Below the pieces are notes generated by a model. The model worked only from the letters and a program-made list of their open reading frames with translations, was not told the origin of the DNA and made no database searches. 64,000 nucleotides of DNA from Amphritea opalescens (GTDB lineage Bacteria > Pseudomonadota > Gammaproteobacteria > Pseudomonadales > Balneatricaceae). Of this stretch, positions 45,348-55,261 are shown one piece after another. Location: contig NZ_RQXW01000021.1 of the NCBI RefSeq assembly GCF_003957515.1, forward strand, positions 1 to 64,000. The letters are read 5' to 3'. Position numbers and translations under genes: made by a program. Numbering within the stretch: position 1 is the stretch's first letter; each line of letters opens with the position of its first letter.

Positions 45348-45776
45348 ATGAGAAGAATCACCCTACTTAGTTATTGTTTAGCGGCCGCGCTACTCAGCGG
45401 TTGTGCCACGAACACAGTTCAACTACCCGAGTACCAAGGGGTCGGTGGTATGACGCAATGGGACATACAACCTGAAGCCTACCTTTATCACTATGAACAT
45501 GGTTTCAGTGGCGTTGATGCATTGGGTTATGATGAGCAATTACAACAGGTCTGGTCACGCTTAGGGGCGGCGATCACCTGTCGTATCGATTATGACAAAC
45601 CTCATATGATTCAATTATTGATGCAACGATTTGGCGAAAAAGCCATTACCCACGAACTCAATGGTATCGGTTTCCATAACGTCCAGAGTCGAAAAGTCCC
45701 GCAGTTCTGTAGTGAAGCGAGAATCAACGAGATCACTGTAGTGCTACAACGATATAAGCAAGCTAGGTTTAATTAG
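45348..45776 (+). CDS. Small lipoprotein, unknown
   Basis: A 142-residue predicted lipoprotein. The signal ends in a lipobox LLSGC with Cys19. The mature part has two further Cys residues (ITCRID, QFCSEAR), which may form a disulfide. Composition suggests a small folded periplasmic domain. No family is recognised. It stands alone, with divergent or convergent neighbours. Confidence 0.75.
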   Translation: MRRITLLSYCLAAALLSGCATNTVQLPEYQGVGGMTQWDIQPEAYLYHYEHGFSGVDALGYDEQLQQVWSRLGAAITCRIDYDKPHMIQLLMQRFGEKAITHELNGIGFHNVQSRKVPQFCSEARINEITVVLQRYKQARFN

Positions 45777-45943
45777 CGATAAAGCTAGCTAATCGCTTCC
45801 ATATAACCTCGGCCGAAAGGCGGATCAACAAGACAAAAAAAGAGAGGCTTTCGCCCCCCAAAAAGTCGCAATATCTCAAGCGGACTAACGATGAAAAAAT
45901 CGATGGGGGCTGATGACGTCCCCCTATCTATAGACAAAAACAG

Positions 45944-46927
45944 TTACAGGTTAGGATCGACCAATGTCCGTCCCCGAATCTTACCGGCCAGAATATCCGC
46001 CGCCGTCTGAGGCACCTCAGATAAACCAATCACATGGGTTACATCACCCAATGCTGCCGGTGGTAGATCACTCAATAGGCGAGTCCACGCTTCCATCCGC
46101 ACGGAGACTGGGCACATAACCGAATCAATTCCCTGCAGTCGCACATTGCGTAGAATAAACGGCATCACCGTCGAAGGTAGATCTAAACCACCGGCTAAAC
46201 CACAGGCCGCGACCACCCCTCGATAATCTGTTTCAGCCAGCACCCGCGATAACATCGTACTACCCACCGTATCAATGGCACCGGCCCATCGTGGACTCTC
46301 TAATGGATTAGGCGCTTGTGCCATCGTTTCACGGGATAACAGTTCATTCGCACCTAGCTCTTCCAAATACGCGTGGCTAGATTCACGACCGGTCACAGCA
46401 GCCACTTGGTAACCAAGTTTATGCAAGATAGAAACGGCCAGACTGCCGACACCTCCCGATGCACCGGTCACCAAGATAGTACCTTTATCTGGGGTAATGC
46501 CACCTTCTTCCAGTGCCATCACACAGAGCATTGAGGTCAACCCGGCGGTTCCAATGGACATCGCCATTTTGGCATCCATACCCGTAGGCATTTTCACCAG
46601 CCACTCGGGCTTAACACGAGCGTATTGACTGTATCCACCCCAATGGTTTTCACCAACTCCCCAGCCCGTAAGGATAACCTGGTCACCTGGGCTAAACTTT
46701 TCACTGGCACTCTCTTTAACCACACCCGCTAAATCAATACCCGGCACCATCGGAAACGTACTCACCAGCCCCAGAGTACCGGTCACGGTTAAGCCATCCT
46801 TATAGTTCAATGACGAGTAGGTCACCTCAACCAACACATCCTCTTCTGGTAGATCTGTCAGATTCAGTGACTGAACAGCTGCAATGGTTTTACCTTCTTC
46901 TTGCTCAAGCACTAACGCATTAAACAT
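45944..46927 (-). CDS. acuI: AcuI/YhdH-type quinone-oxidoreductase-like reductase
   Basis: A 327-residue medium-chain reductase of the YhdH/AcuI branch. It reduces acryloyl-CoA to propionyl-CoA with NADPH. Characteristic parts are NYKDGLTVTG, PGIDLAGVV, GWGVGENHWGGYSQYARV and VTGASGGVGSLAVSILHKLGY. The ATG at 46927 is chosen because GGTGAGG lies about 7 bases upstream; a GTG four codons earlier is unlikely. In marine bacteria AcuI protects against acrylate from DMSP, but no DMSP lyase gene is seen here. A palindrome overlaps the promoter side. Confidence 0.9.
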   Translation of the reverse strand: MFNALVLEQEEGKTIAAVQSLNLTDLPEEDVLVEVTYSSLNYKDGLTVTGTLGLVSTFPMVPGIDLAGVVKESASEKFSPGDQVILTGWGVGENHWGGYSQYARVKPEWLVKMPTGMDAKMAMSIGTAGLTSMLCVMALEEGGITPDKGTILVTGASGGVGSLAVSILHKLGYQVAAVTGRESSHAYLEELGANELLSRETMAQAPNPLESPRWAGAIDTVGSTMLSRVLAETDYRGVVAACGLAGGLDLPSTVMPFILRNVRLQGIDSVMCPVSVRMEAWTRLLSDLPPAALGDVTHVIGLSEVPQTAADILAGKIRGRTLVDPNL

Positions 46928-47257
46928 ATATAACCTCACCTACCCGTTGGGTAATTCTTTTTATTGTTCTCTGTTTTATTGCCCACCGTAAAGTGTGACG
47001 TAAACGGAAATAATCAGGCTATGGAGCGTTGTAACCCCATCCCTTCTAACGTTAAAACTAATGCCTATCGCCCCCCTACACACCACTCGAAAGGATGGTT
47101 ATCGACTCCCCTCCTACCGTTAAAATAGTGATCATTGCCATGGAACCTCTAATAGAAAAATACGGTTCTGTGGCACAGGGCAGCCAGCCTCATCTGGTTT
47201 CAACCATGGAGTCGCTGGTCAGTTGCAGGATAAACCGATCAACATAATGAGTATCGA
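46928..47257. promoter_or_regulatory. Divergent promoter region of two reductase genes
   Basis: 330 bases. TACCC-GTT-GGGTA (46941-46953) lies 14 bases before the acuI start codon and shares the TTGGGTAAT half with the palindrome at 45093. This placement over the ribosome-binding/promoter area suggests repression. The rest holds only a short GTG-started open frame with no clear meaning. Confidence 0.45.
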
Positions 47258-48298
47258 ATGATGACCAAACATCAGCAATGCTGGATGATCAAACATTACG
47301 CGAGCGGTGACCTTAAAGGCACCGAATTAGAGCTGGTTGAACGGCCGATTCCAGCCCTGACTAAAGGCGAGGTTTTAATCAAGACCATCATCCTCAGCTT
47401 AGATCCATCTAATCGAATATGGCTCAGTGAAACAGCAGATTACCTGCCTCAATTAGCCATAGGTGATGTCATGCGCGGATTAGTGATCGGGCAGGTAACT
47501 GAGTCTCGCCATCCCCATTTTCAAACGGGAGATTACCTCCATACCCTGCAGGGGTGGCAGGAATATGCGGTAGTGGATGGCGATGATCTGACGCCGGAAC
47601 AGGGCACTATTCGCTTTACACCACATCCAGATATCCCGCTGGATGCCTATGCTTCCGCGTTAGGACTAACCGGCTGGACCGCTTTTGTCGGGCTCAAGAA
47701 AATTGCGCAACTAGGTGCCAATGACAACCTTCTCGTATCGGGAGCCGCCGGTGCTACCGGATTATTGGCTTGTCAGCTCGGCAAAGCGATGCACGCCAAT
47801 GTGGTCGGTCTCGCGGGAGGTGCACAGAAATGCCATTTATTGGAAACTCAATTTCAACTCGATGGCAGCATCGATTACAAAGCAACAGATAACCTATCGG
47901 AAGCTATGGCACAGCAGTTTCCAAACGGCATCAATGTGTTCTTCGATAATGTCGGCGGGCCGATGCTCGATGCCGCATTAGAAAACATGGCTATCGGCGG
48001 CACCATCGTAGTCTCGGGAAGCATCTCACAATATCAAAAACTAGGAGACAAAACTCAACTATACGGCGTACAAAACACCCCCATGCTGGTCACCAAACGT
48101 CTGAAGATGCAAGGCTACCTGATTCTTGATCACCTTGATGAAATCGATCACATACTACCCGAACTTGAACGCTGGTTACTGGAAGAGAAAATACAGTATC
48201 GCAACACCGAAGTGATTGGGTTGGAAAATGCTCAACTAGCCCTGCCGCAGCTCTTTTCTGGGCGTAATACCGGCAAACTGGTGGTGCGCGTAAGCTAA
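47258..48298 (+). CDS. NADP-dependent oxidoreductase (CurA/leukotriene-B4 dehydrogenase type)
   Basis: A 346-residue zinc-independent medium-chain reductase of the PTGR/CurA group, which reduces the C=C bond of enones. Motifs include LSLDPSNRIWLSE, MRGLVIGQV, GLTGWTAFVGL, VSGAAGATGLLACQLGKAM (nucleotide-binding) and FFDNVGGPMLDAAL. It is divergent from the AcuI-like reductase. The first two codons are both ATG. Confidence 0.9.
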   Translation: MMTKHQQCWMIKHYASGDLKGTELELVERPIPALTKGEVLIKTIILSLDPSNRIWLSETADYLPQLAIGDVMRGLVIGQVTESRHPHFQTGDYLHTLQGWQEYAVVDGDDLTPEQGTIRFTPHPDIPLDAYASALGLTGWTAFVGLKKIAQLGANDNLLVSGAAGATGLLACQLGKAMHANVVGLAGGAQKCHLLETQFQLDGSIDYKATDNLSEAMAQQFPNGINVFFDNVGGPMLDAALENMAIGGTIVVSGSISQYQKLGDKTQLYGVQNTPMLVTKRLKMQGYLILDHLDEIDHILPELERWLLEEKIQYRNTEVIGLENAQLALPQLFSGRNTGKLVVRVS

Positions 48299-48308
48299 CC
48301 AATAAACC

Positions 48309-48341
48309 ACTGTTTGTTACCCTTAAGGCGTAACAAACAGT
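48309..48341 (+). terminator. Terminator after the CurA-like gene
   Basis: ACTGTTTGTTAC pairs perfectly with GTAACAAACAGT (12 bases) around a 9-base loop, 10 bases after the stop codon. It lacks a long T-run but is very stable. Confidence 0.75.
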
Positions 48342-48580
48342 CAGTCAAACCTGAGTTACTTCACTCAGTCCTCTTTCAATACTGTCAGTCGATCCCTTCC
48401 CCTGCATGTCTATCGGATATCGCTGCTTCCCTAAACTTGTATGTCTCCTATCTCCGCTCGCTGATTCACAATAGATCGCAATCGCTAACAAGACTCCAAA
48501 TAATAAAATTCGTTAATCAAAAAATCCCCGGTTGCGATCAACAACCGAAGATTCTTTAATCTACTCTCGCTATGAAATAA

Positions 48581-50953
48581 TTAAGCGGTCTTTGGCCGAC
48601 GGTGTAAAAAAGCGGCTAACGCGGGCAGTAACGTCAGTGCACCCACCATATTCCAGATAAACATAAAGGTCAGCAATATACCCATATCCGCCTGAAATTT
48701 TATCGGTGAGAAAGTCCAGGTGCCAACGCCAATCGCCAGAGTAATACCGGTAAAGCCAACCGCCTTACCCGTTGTTTTCAACGTATTAAAATAGGCTTCT
48801 TCAAGCCCTAACCCCTGATCAAGGTAACCCTGCATCTTCGAATAGATATAGATACCATAATCCACGCCGATACCCACGCCCAGTGCAATCACCGGTAAAG
48901 TGGCCACTTTCACCCCAATACCGATCTGCGCCATCAACGTCTGACAAAGCAACGAGGTAAGACTCAGTGGTAACAGAATACAGATCACGGTTCGCAGTGA
49001 GCGGAAACTCAACCAACACAGGATAAAGACCACACCATAAACCCACGCCAGCATTTTATACTGGGCGGTTTCGATTACTTTATTGGTGGCCGCCTCAATA
49101 CCCGCACTACCGGCAGCTAATAAAAACTGTAACTCGTCAGTACCATTTTCAGCTGCAAAACGTTCAATTTCACCGGTTACTTCGGTTAACGTGCTCGCTT
49201 TGTGATCATTAAGAAACACAATCAATGGCGCCAAACTACAATTACTATTAAAGCTACCGGGGGGTGCCTGAACAGAGGCCGCATTCAACAACTGCTGATT
49301 ACGGTTAAGTGCATTCCACTTAAGGCTGCCTTCGTTCATCCCAGATAAGGCAATCTTAGTAAAGTTCACCAGCGAGTAAGTCGACTGCACCCCAGGAACT
49401 CCTTCAAGCTGCCACTGCAAACTGTCGAGTGTATCTAAGGTCTCATAGGCCGAACATTGATCAGCGGTGGTCTTCACCATCACCACCAGAATATCGGTAC
49501 TGGTCGAGTAATTTTCGGTAATAAACTGATTATCTAAATTATAGCGAGAGTCCGGCCGAAGCTCTGGCGCCCCCGGATCGAGATCACCAATTTTCAAATC
49601 ACCACTTTGAGTAAAACCGACCACAAACAAACCGGCTCCCACCAGCAGCACAATGGCAGCTCGACGACGCTGGGTGAAGTTAGCCATAAAGTGCCAGAAG
49701 GGATGACTATGACCCTCTTCTTCGTCCACCAGCTTTTTAATCGCCCGCGGACTCACACCGCTATATGAGATCAAAATAGGTAGGAGAATCAGGTTCGTCA
49801 GAATAATCACCGCGACACCGATACTGGCTGTCAGAGCGAGCTCTTGAATCACGCCAATCTCAATCACCATAAGGGTGGCAAAGCCGATTCCATCGCTAAT
49901 CAATGCTGTTAGGCCAGGTACGTAGAGGGTCCTAAACGCATTGCGAGAGGCGGTTAAACCATCGGCACCTTTAGCCACTTCATGCACAATGCCGTTAAAT
50001 ATCTGGACGCTATGACTCACACCAATCGCAAAGACCAAAAAAGGCACCAGCATAGAATAAGGATCTAAACCTAAGCCCATGCTATGCAAAATACCCAGCT
50101 GCCAAACCACAGCCATGATAGAACAGGACAGAATAATCAAAGTACTGCGTAAGCAGCGCGTATAAAACACCAGCATTAACAGTGAAAAGACGACGGCAAT
50201 GGCGAAAAACAGAGCAACCTGAGTCACACCATCAATCAGATCACCCACCACCTTAGCAAAGCCCGTGATATGAATAATGACCTTATCGGATTGATACTTA
50301 TCCCGTATCCGCTTTTCCAGGCGGTCAGAAAACAACTTATAATCCAGTGCCTCTCCCGTGTCCGGATCAAACTCCATTAAGGGAGCATATATAATGGCCG
50401 ATTTAAAGTTGTTGGCTACCAGTGTCCCTACCTTGCCAGATTTCAACACATTGGCGCGTAACTGTTCGATACTAACGGCTGAACCATCATAGGTATCGGG
50501 AATCACCGGCCCACCGGCAAAACCATCTTCAGTTACTTCGGTCCAGCGAACACTGGCGGACCAGATAGATAACATGGCGGTTCGATCTACACCCGGAATA
50601 TAAAAAACTTCCTCATGGATCTGTTTTAATGTGTCTAAAAAATCAGTGGTGTAAATTTCACCATTCGGATTTTCAACCACCACCCTAACCGCATTCCCCA
50701 ACCCTTTAAGCTCGTCTTTATGCGCTAAAAAGTTTTCGATATAGGGATGAAACGTCGGGATCATCTTTTCAAAACTAGCGTCGGGTTTAATCTGTACCGC
50801 CTGAAATCCCAACCACAGCGTGGTCAGTAAAAACAAGCTGACAATAATAGCTCGCCGACCAAACAATGTTTTTTCAATGAATGCCTCACCTAACCGGCTA
50901 ACTAAGCGACGTGGCTTTGTCTCCATTGGCGTATCTTTCTTAGAAAAAGTCAT
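48581..50953 (-). CDS. RND-family (MMPL-type) transporter
   Basis: A 790-residue export protein with two repeats. Each has one helix, a periplasmic domain, then five to six helices (first block near residues 225-400, second near 625-785), a plan of the MMPL/HpnN group. The GVGIGVDYGIYIYSK motif contains the Asp of the proton relay. GGGAGG precedes the ATG at 50953. It overlaps the YCF48-like gene by 4 bases. Together with the DUF1329 and DUF1302 genes upstream it forms an envelope unit found next to lipid- and steroid-type catabolic genes in other proteobacteria. Confidence 0.92.
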   Translation of the reverse strand: MTFSKKDTPMETKPRRLVSRLGEAFIEKTLFGRRAIIVSLFLLTTLWLGFQAVQIKPDASFEKMIPTFHPYIENFLAHKDELKGLGNAVRVVVENPNGEIYTTDFLDTLKQIHEEVFYIPGVDRTAMLSIWSASVRWTEVTEDGFAGGPVIPDTYDGSAVSIEQLRANVLKSGKVGTLVANNFKSAIIYAPLMEFDPDTGEALDYKLFSDRLEKRIRDKYQSDKVIIHITGFAKVVGDLIDGVTQVALFFAIAVVFSLLMLVFYTRCLRSTLIILSCSIMAVVWQLGILHSMGLGLDPYSMLVPFLVFAIGVSHSVQIFNGIVHEVAKGADGLTASRNAFRTLYVPGLTALISDGIGFATLMVIEIGVIQELALTASIGVAVIILTNLILLPILISYSGVSPRAIKKLVDEEEGHSHPFWHFMANFTQRRRAAIVLLVGAGLFVVGFTQSGDLKIGDLDPGAPELRPDSRYNLDNQFITENYSTSTDILVVMVKTTADQCSAYETLDTLDSLQWQLEGVPGVQSTYSLVNFTKIALSGMNEGSLKWNALNRNQQLLNAASVQAPPGSFNSNCSLAPLIVFLNDHKASTLTEVTGEIERFAAENGTDELQFLLAAGSAGIEAATNKVIETAQYKMLAWVYGVVFILCWLSFRSLRTVICILLPLSLTSLLCQTLMAQIGIGVKVATLPVIALGVGIGVDYGIYIYSKMQGYLDQGLGLEEAYFNTLKTTGKAVGFTGITLAIGVGTWTFSPIKFQADMGILLTFMFIWNMVGALTLLPALAAFLHRRPKTA

Positions 50954-52068
50954 CGAACCTCCCACTGCATCTGTGGCAAATTAATGTGAGTCATGCCATT
51001 AACACCGACCAACAACAGATCATCAGAGGTGGCCATCAAACCGCTGCTCAACGCACTTCGATCCTGTGTCAGGCCACGGCCTTTCAACTCACCATCATCA
51101 CTAAACTGATAAAGCTCGCCACCATTGGTCAGTAAAACGATACGATTACCATTGATCTGACTAACGCCCAGCACCGCGGCATCACTATCGACATCAAGCT
51201 CCGACCAGTGATCTCCTCTATCGCTGGAGATAAACGCATGCCCACGGAGACCATAAACGACAACACTTTCCTCTCCTGAAGGCGTCTGAGTGACGGCCAC
51301 ACCAAAGAACGGGCCATCGTAGGGAGAGGTTAAGGTCGACCAACTGAGACCCTGATCATCGGAGCGATAAATTGAACCGGCTTCACCGGCCATATAGAGT
51401 TCATCGCGCCCCTGAGTCAGAGCGTTAATATGAAAGTTATCCGGGTTGGCTAGATTAGCCACCCACGGTTGCCAGTGTTCGCCACCGTCTACCGTCCTAA
51501 AAATCAGACCATAGGCACCCACAGCAAAACCCTGTCGCTCATCCAAGAACTGCACATCTAAAAAGGGACGACTAGCACCCTCTTCGCTGAACAACTGAGC
51601 ATCTTCTAATAGATATTCCAATTCTTCGGTTTGGTACTGCACACCCTGTTCGAGACGTTCGTTATCGGACAAGGCTAATAATCGTTTAAGTTCATCTTCG
51701 ATCGCTTGGTTAGCCTGATAGCCATCCAGCTGTTTTTGCCAACTCACACCACCATCTTGAGTCGCCAAAATGACTCCGTCATGCCCCACAACCCAACCCA
51801 ACTGAGCGGTAGCAAAATCGACCGCCGTCAACGTTACCCTGACGGGAACTTGCGCTTGTTGCCAGTGTTGTCCTTGATCGTCAGAGTAGAGGATATGCCC
51901 CCGCTCTCCGACGGTTACCAGCCGCTCCGCCGCTTGGGTAATATCAAGCAATAACCCCTGTTGAGCCCGCTCACTTTGCGGAGCTCTATCCTGAAGGGGA
52001 TCAATGACAGCCCATACCTGCGAACTGATCAGCAGCAAACTCAAACAGATCATCAGGCGGTGTATCAT
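50950..52068 (-). CDS. YCF48-like beta-propeller protein
   Basis: A protein of about 372 residues with a signal peptide (MIHRLMICLSLLLISSQVWA) and repeated BNR-like blades (GWVVGHDGVILATQDGG, GFAVGAYGLIFRTVDGG, SIYRSDDQGLSW, AFISSDRGDHW). It resembles the photosystem II assembly factor Ycf48 family, found in many non-photosynthetic bacteria beside RND transporters. The start at 52068 is chosen for the signal peptide; ATG 52119 would add 17 residues. It is translationally coupled to the RND gene. It may help assemble or brace the exporter. Confidence 0.85.
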   Translation of the reverse strand: MIHRLMICLSLLLISSQVWAVIDPLQDRAPQSERAQQGLLLDITQAAERLVTVGERGHILYSDDQGQHWQQAQVPVRVTLTAVDFATAQLGWVVGHDGVILATQDGGVSWQKQLDGYQANQAIEDELKRLLALSDNERLEQGVQYQTEELEYLLEDAQLFSEEGASRPFLDVQFLDERQGFAVGAYGLIFRTVDGGEHWQPWVANLANPDNFHINALTQGRDELYMAGEAGSIYRSDDQGLSWSTLTSPYDGPFFGVAVTQTPSGEESVVVYGLRGHAFISSDRGDHWSELDVDSDAAVLGVSQINGNRIVLLTNGGELYQFSDDGELKGRGLTQDRSALSSGLMATSDDLLLVGVNGMTHINLPQMQWEVR

Positions 52069-52232
52069 CTGGCCCGTTAGATCATAAAGCGGGCGATAAA
52101 AGTAATTGATTTTACGCATACTGAAAACTCAACAAAAAACAGGTCTGACATATCATTTAGAAGGGGGAAGTGAACAACATCCCAGACCTGAAGGGTGAGA
52201 GGGGTAACAACGCTACCCCTGAGGACGTAAAC

Positions 52233-53624
52233 TTATCGACGACTCAACTTACGTACGTTACTCGGTGTGTAGAAACCATGCTCTTCACCCTTGTAAAGCT
52301 TAATAGGCTTGGTATCGATCTCGTTAAAGGCATAAGCACCATTTTGCAAATCAGTATGCCAGTTGCCCCGTATCAACGTACCCGGTAGATCATAAGCGTT
52401 TAACATGCTGGCAAAACCAACACGCCATAGGTTACCGCGACCATCGTAGATATCCGTAGCAACGATCGCCCAGCTATCTTCATCAAGGTAGAAACGACGT
52501 TTAGCATATACGTGACGTTTGCCCTCTTTTAGCGTCGCATCCAATACCCAAACACGATGCTTTTCCCAACGTTCGTAATCAGGGTTAGGGTGATGCGGTG
52601 TGGCTATCTCACGGATTTTGCTATCACCTTCACTAAAAGCCTGAATCAGATGGTTGTTGTTATACGGGATATACATCTCTTTCTTACCGGCCAGCGTCCA
52701 GTCATAACGTTCGGGCGAACCATTAAACATAAACGCATTGTCATAGGTTGCCTGACCGTTAAACTGTGCATTCGGTGTATCAAAGGCAATCGTTGGAGCG
52801 CGACGCACCCGACGCTGTCCAGGGATATACTGCCATGCCTGACGAGGGGTAGATGCCTGATCCATCGGGTCTTGCAACAAAATAACCTCACCCTTACGGC
52901 GTGTCGGTTTATTGTAGATCAGCAACAACTCAAGCAGATTGCCATTAAAGGTTTCAATACTGCCATCCTTAGCGTAATAGGGATAAGTTTCCCAAAGATC
53001 GCCACCGCCATGACCCAGTGCGCCATTATCTTGTACTGTCACGGACACATACTCTTTAAAAGCGCCCTCACCTACCCAGCGTAAGAGGTGGTTCCAAACC
53101 ACTTCACTACCATTTTGAGGTACCGGAAAAGGAATACCACCATAAGCATTATCGACACTATTACCGGTGGCATCTAATTGAGCACGGGTCGCATTTTTGA
53201 AGGTATTGTCATACACATACTGAGGTGCTGCATGGGTACGATGGGTAGGATAAACATCCATACGAAACGTGTCAGGATACTTTTCAAACAGAGCTACCTG
53301 GCCCTCGGTCAACTGCTCTTTATATTGCTGATAATTCGCCGCGGTAATCTGAACCTGCGGTTTTTCGCCGGCAAACGGATCAATACGGCCGCCGTTTTCA
53401 GCCAACTCAGCATTAACAACTTCACCAGTCCACGCAGGGATAGAACCGTCCGCATTGGCCGCACGAATGGCACCTAAAGGCGTGAGGTCACCGTTTAAAC
53501 GGGCTGCTGTATCGGCATCCACCGCAGCGAAAGCCAAGCTACTGCAGCATAAACCCGCTGTTAGTCCGGAAACCAATAGCCATGTTTTAGTAAAAGGGGG
53601 TGTATTTGTTTTTATCATTGTCAT
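52233..53624 (-). CDS. DUF1329 outer-membrane-related protein
   Basis: A 463-residue secreted protein. A signal peptide (to about residue 33, LAFAA) is followed by the DUF1329 fold, related to LolA/LolB lipid-binding proteins (LGAIRAANADGSIPAWTGEV near residue 50, repeated aromatic strands, FYLDEDSWAIVATDIYDGRGNLWRV near the end). It probably binds a hydrophobic ligand in the periplasm. It lies between the DUF1302 and YCF48-like genes in one leftward operon, a recurrent set. Confidence 0.92.
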   Translation of the reverse strand: MTMIKTNTPPFTKTWLLVSGLTAGLCCSSLAFAAVDADTAARLNGDLTPLGAIRAANADGSIPAWTGEVVNAELAENGGRIDPFAGEKPQVQITAANYQQYKEQLTEGQVALFEKYPDTFRMDVYPTHRTHAAPQYVYDNTFKNATRAQLDATGNSVDNAYGGIPFPVPQNGSEVVWNHLLRWVGEGAFKEYVSVTVQDNGALGHGGGDLWETYPYYAKDGSIETFNGNLLELLLIYNKPTRRKGEVILLQDPMDQASTPRQAWQYIPGQRRVRRAPTIAFDTPNAQFNGQATYDNAFMFNGSPERYDWTLAGKKEMYIPYNNNHLIQAFSEGDSKIREIATPHHPNPDYERWEKHRVWVLDATLKEGKRHVYAKRRFYLDEDSWAIVATDIYDGRGNLWRVGFASMLNAYDLPGTLIRGNWHTDLQNGAYAFNEIDTKPIKLYKGEEHGFYTPSNVRKLSRR

Positions 53625-53686
53625 ATACCTTTATGTATCAAAAGACAGCAGCCGCTAGTAGCACAGGCACCGGCTGCCGTGCTCAA

Positions 53687-55261
53687 TCAGAAACTGTATT
53701 TCGCGCTAATAGAGACAAAATCTCGGTCAGCTTGTGGGTCTTCGTCAGCACTCCCAAGGTAAGTAGTGTATTTAATATCGGTTTTGAAGTTATTCAGGTA
53801 GGTGAATTCTGCCCCCACACTGACGACATCCTTACCCTTATCAAACGTGGCTAGCACCGCCGAATCGCCGCCGAGATTACCCGCCAAGTCATGGTTCCAG
53901 ATAATCGGGATATTCATATCAATACCGGGCATCACCTGCTGGTATGCCAAGTCAAACTTGGCAGCAAAACCCCAACCATCGGTATCATTTGACAGTAGCT
54001 CGCTGGCTTTAACACCATGTACCTTGTTGTAACCCAACTCACCCACAAAGGTGGTATCGTCCGCCAAGAAACTTGGGCCAAAAACATGAATCGCGGAAAG
54101 TTGAACCGTACTCAAATCGCCTTTGATCGGCATCGTCGTACCCGGAGTGGAATCTAAGAACAGCATTCCATCACGGTAGCTGTACTCACCGCTGACGTTC
54201 GTATCACCAATAACGGTACCGAAACTAGCGCCATAAAGTTTGATATCCTCGGCATAGCGTAAAGCATAGGTGCCGTTGCTAAGCGCCTTACTCCAATCAA
54301 ACACCGGCAATTTATCGTGATAGTTAAGGTAGTAGAAACCAAATTCAGTATTGTTAAGATCTTCGGCTAGATAACGAAATGCCACACCATACTGGCCACT
54401 ATTATCCGCAGCGGTATCATCGCCTCGGGTCAGCGTTCCCAACCCAGTAAATAGCTGTTCACCACCTTCATCGAAATAATCATCGGCGCTGAAGTAACTA
54501 CCGGCAGCGACTAAGCGTGTTTTATCCCATTCAAATTGATAATAACTCTCGACCGACATCGCCTCGTTCAAATCCAACTGCATATACAGCTGCTTTTGCG
54601 GTAAAAAGATATCTTTCAGTTCAACCCCTGGCACACCTAACTGGGTGGCATCCAGAGGACTCTGTGCCGTGGAGATACCACCGACAACGAATACACTTTC
54701 ACCCCAACTAACCACCTGACTACCGAGACGCACATTAAGGTTCTTACCAGACAGATCGAAGTTGCCGTAGACAAAATAATCCAGCATCTCCATTTCGTCG
54801 CCATGACGTTTCTTGGTCTCCTCATTAAACTCGTTGTAGTTGTGCGAAGCGCCATTAAATGTGCCCGGAGAGTCGTTATCCGTATCCTGGTGATAGACAT
54901 CATCATAGTAAGCACGGCCACGGAGAAACATACCGTAATCATTACGGTAATTAATATCCATTTCAGTGGTCACACTGACCCTATTGGAGATCAGCCCTTT
55001 ATCAAAGTTGCGATCACCATCATCTTTATTGACATTAACACCCCCATTAATAGTTGGATCAACTAACCGCTCATCTCTGTCTTCTACTCGCCAGCTGGCA
55101 CCGTAATTCAGCGTGGTATCCCAATCAATATGTAATTCTTCTGTCGGTTCGAAACTCAATGCATACGCACCTTGAGAAAAACATATAGACACCGCGGTGG
55201 CCGTCATAGCTTGTTTTAACAGCCGGTAAGACTGCTTTCTCCTGCTAGGGAAGTTCATCAT
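53687..55261 (-). CDS. DUF1302 outer-membrane beta-barrel protein
   Basis: A 524-residue predicted outer-membrane barrel with a signal peptide (residues 1 to about 34) and a C-terminal strand ending in Phe (SISAKYSF). DUF1302 features are LSFEPTEELHIDWDTTLNYGASWR near the start, many alternating strands and KNLNVRLGSQVVSWGES. It is likely a channel or receptor for hydrophobic compounds. It is the first gene of the leftward envelope operon, divergent from the acyl-CoA dehydrogenase. ATG ATG offers two near-equivalent starts. Confidence 0.92.
   Translation of the reverse strand: MMNFPSRRKQSYRLLKQAMTATAVSICFSQGAYALSFEPTEELHIDWDTTLNYGASWRVEDRDERLVDPTINGGVNVNKDDGDRNFDKGLISNRVSVTTEMDINYRNDYGMFLRGRAYYDDVYHQDTDNDSPGTFNGASHNYNEFNEETKKRHGDEMEMLDYFVYGNFDLSGKNLNVRLGSQVVSWGESVFVVGGISTAQSPLDATQLGVPGVELKDIFLPQKQLYMQLDLNEAMSVESYYQFEWDKTRLVAAGSYFSADDYFDEGGEQLFTGLGTLTRGDDTAADNSGQYGVAFRYLAEDLNNTEFGFYYLNYHDKLPVFDWSKALSNGTYALRYAEDIKLYGASFGTVIGDTNVSGEYSYRDGMLFLDSTPGTTMPIKGDLSTVQLSAIHVFGPSFLADDTTFVGELGYNKVHGVKASELLSNDTDGWGFAAKFDLAYQQVMPGIDMNIPIIWNHDLAGNLGGDSAVLATFDKGKDVVSVGAEFTYLNNFKTDIKYTTYLGSADEDPQADRDFVSISAKYSF

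Noticed and set aside
52557-53084. A 175-codon plus-strand ORF inside the DUF1329 gene
   Set aside because: It lies opposite a strongly supported gene and has no ribosome-binding site or recognisable domain.
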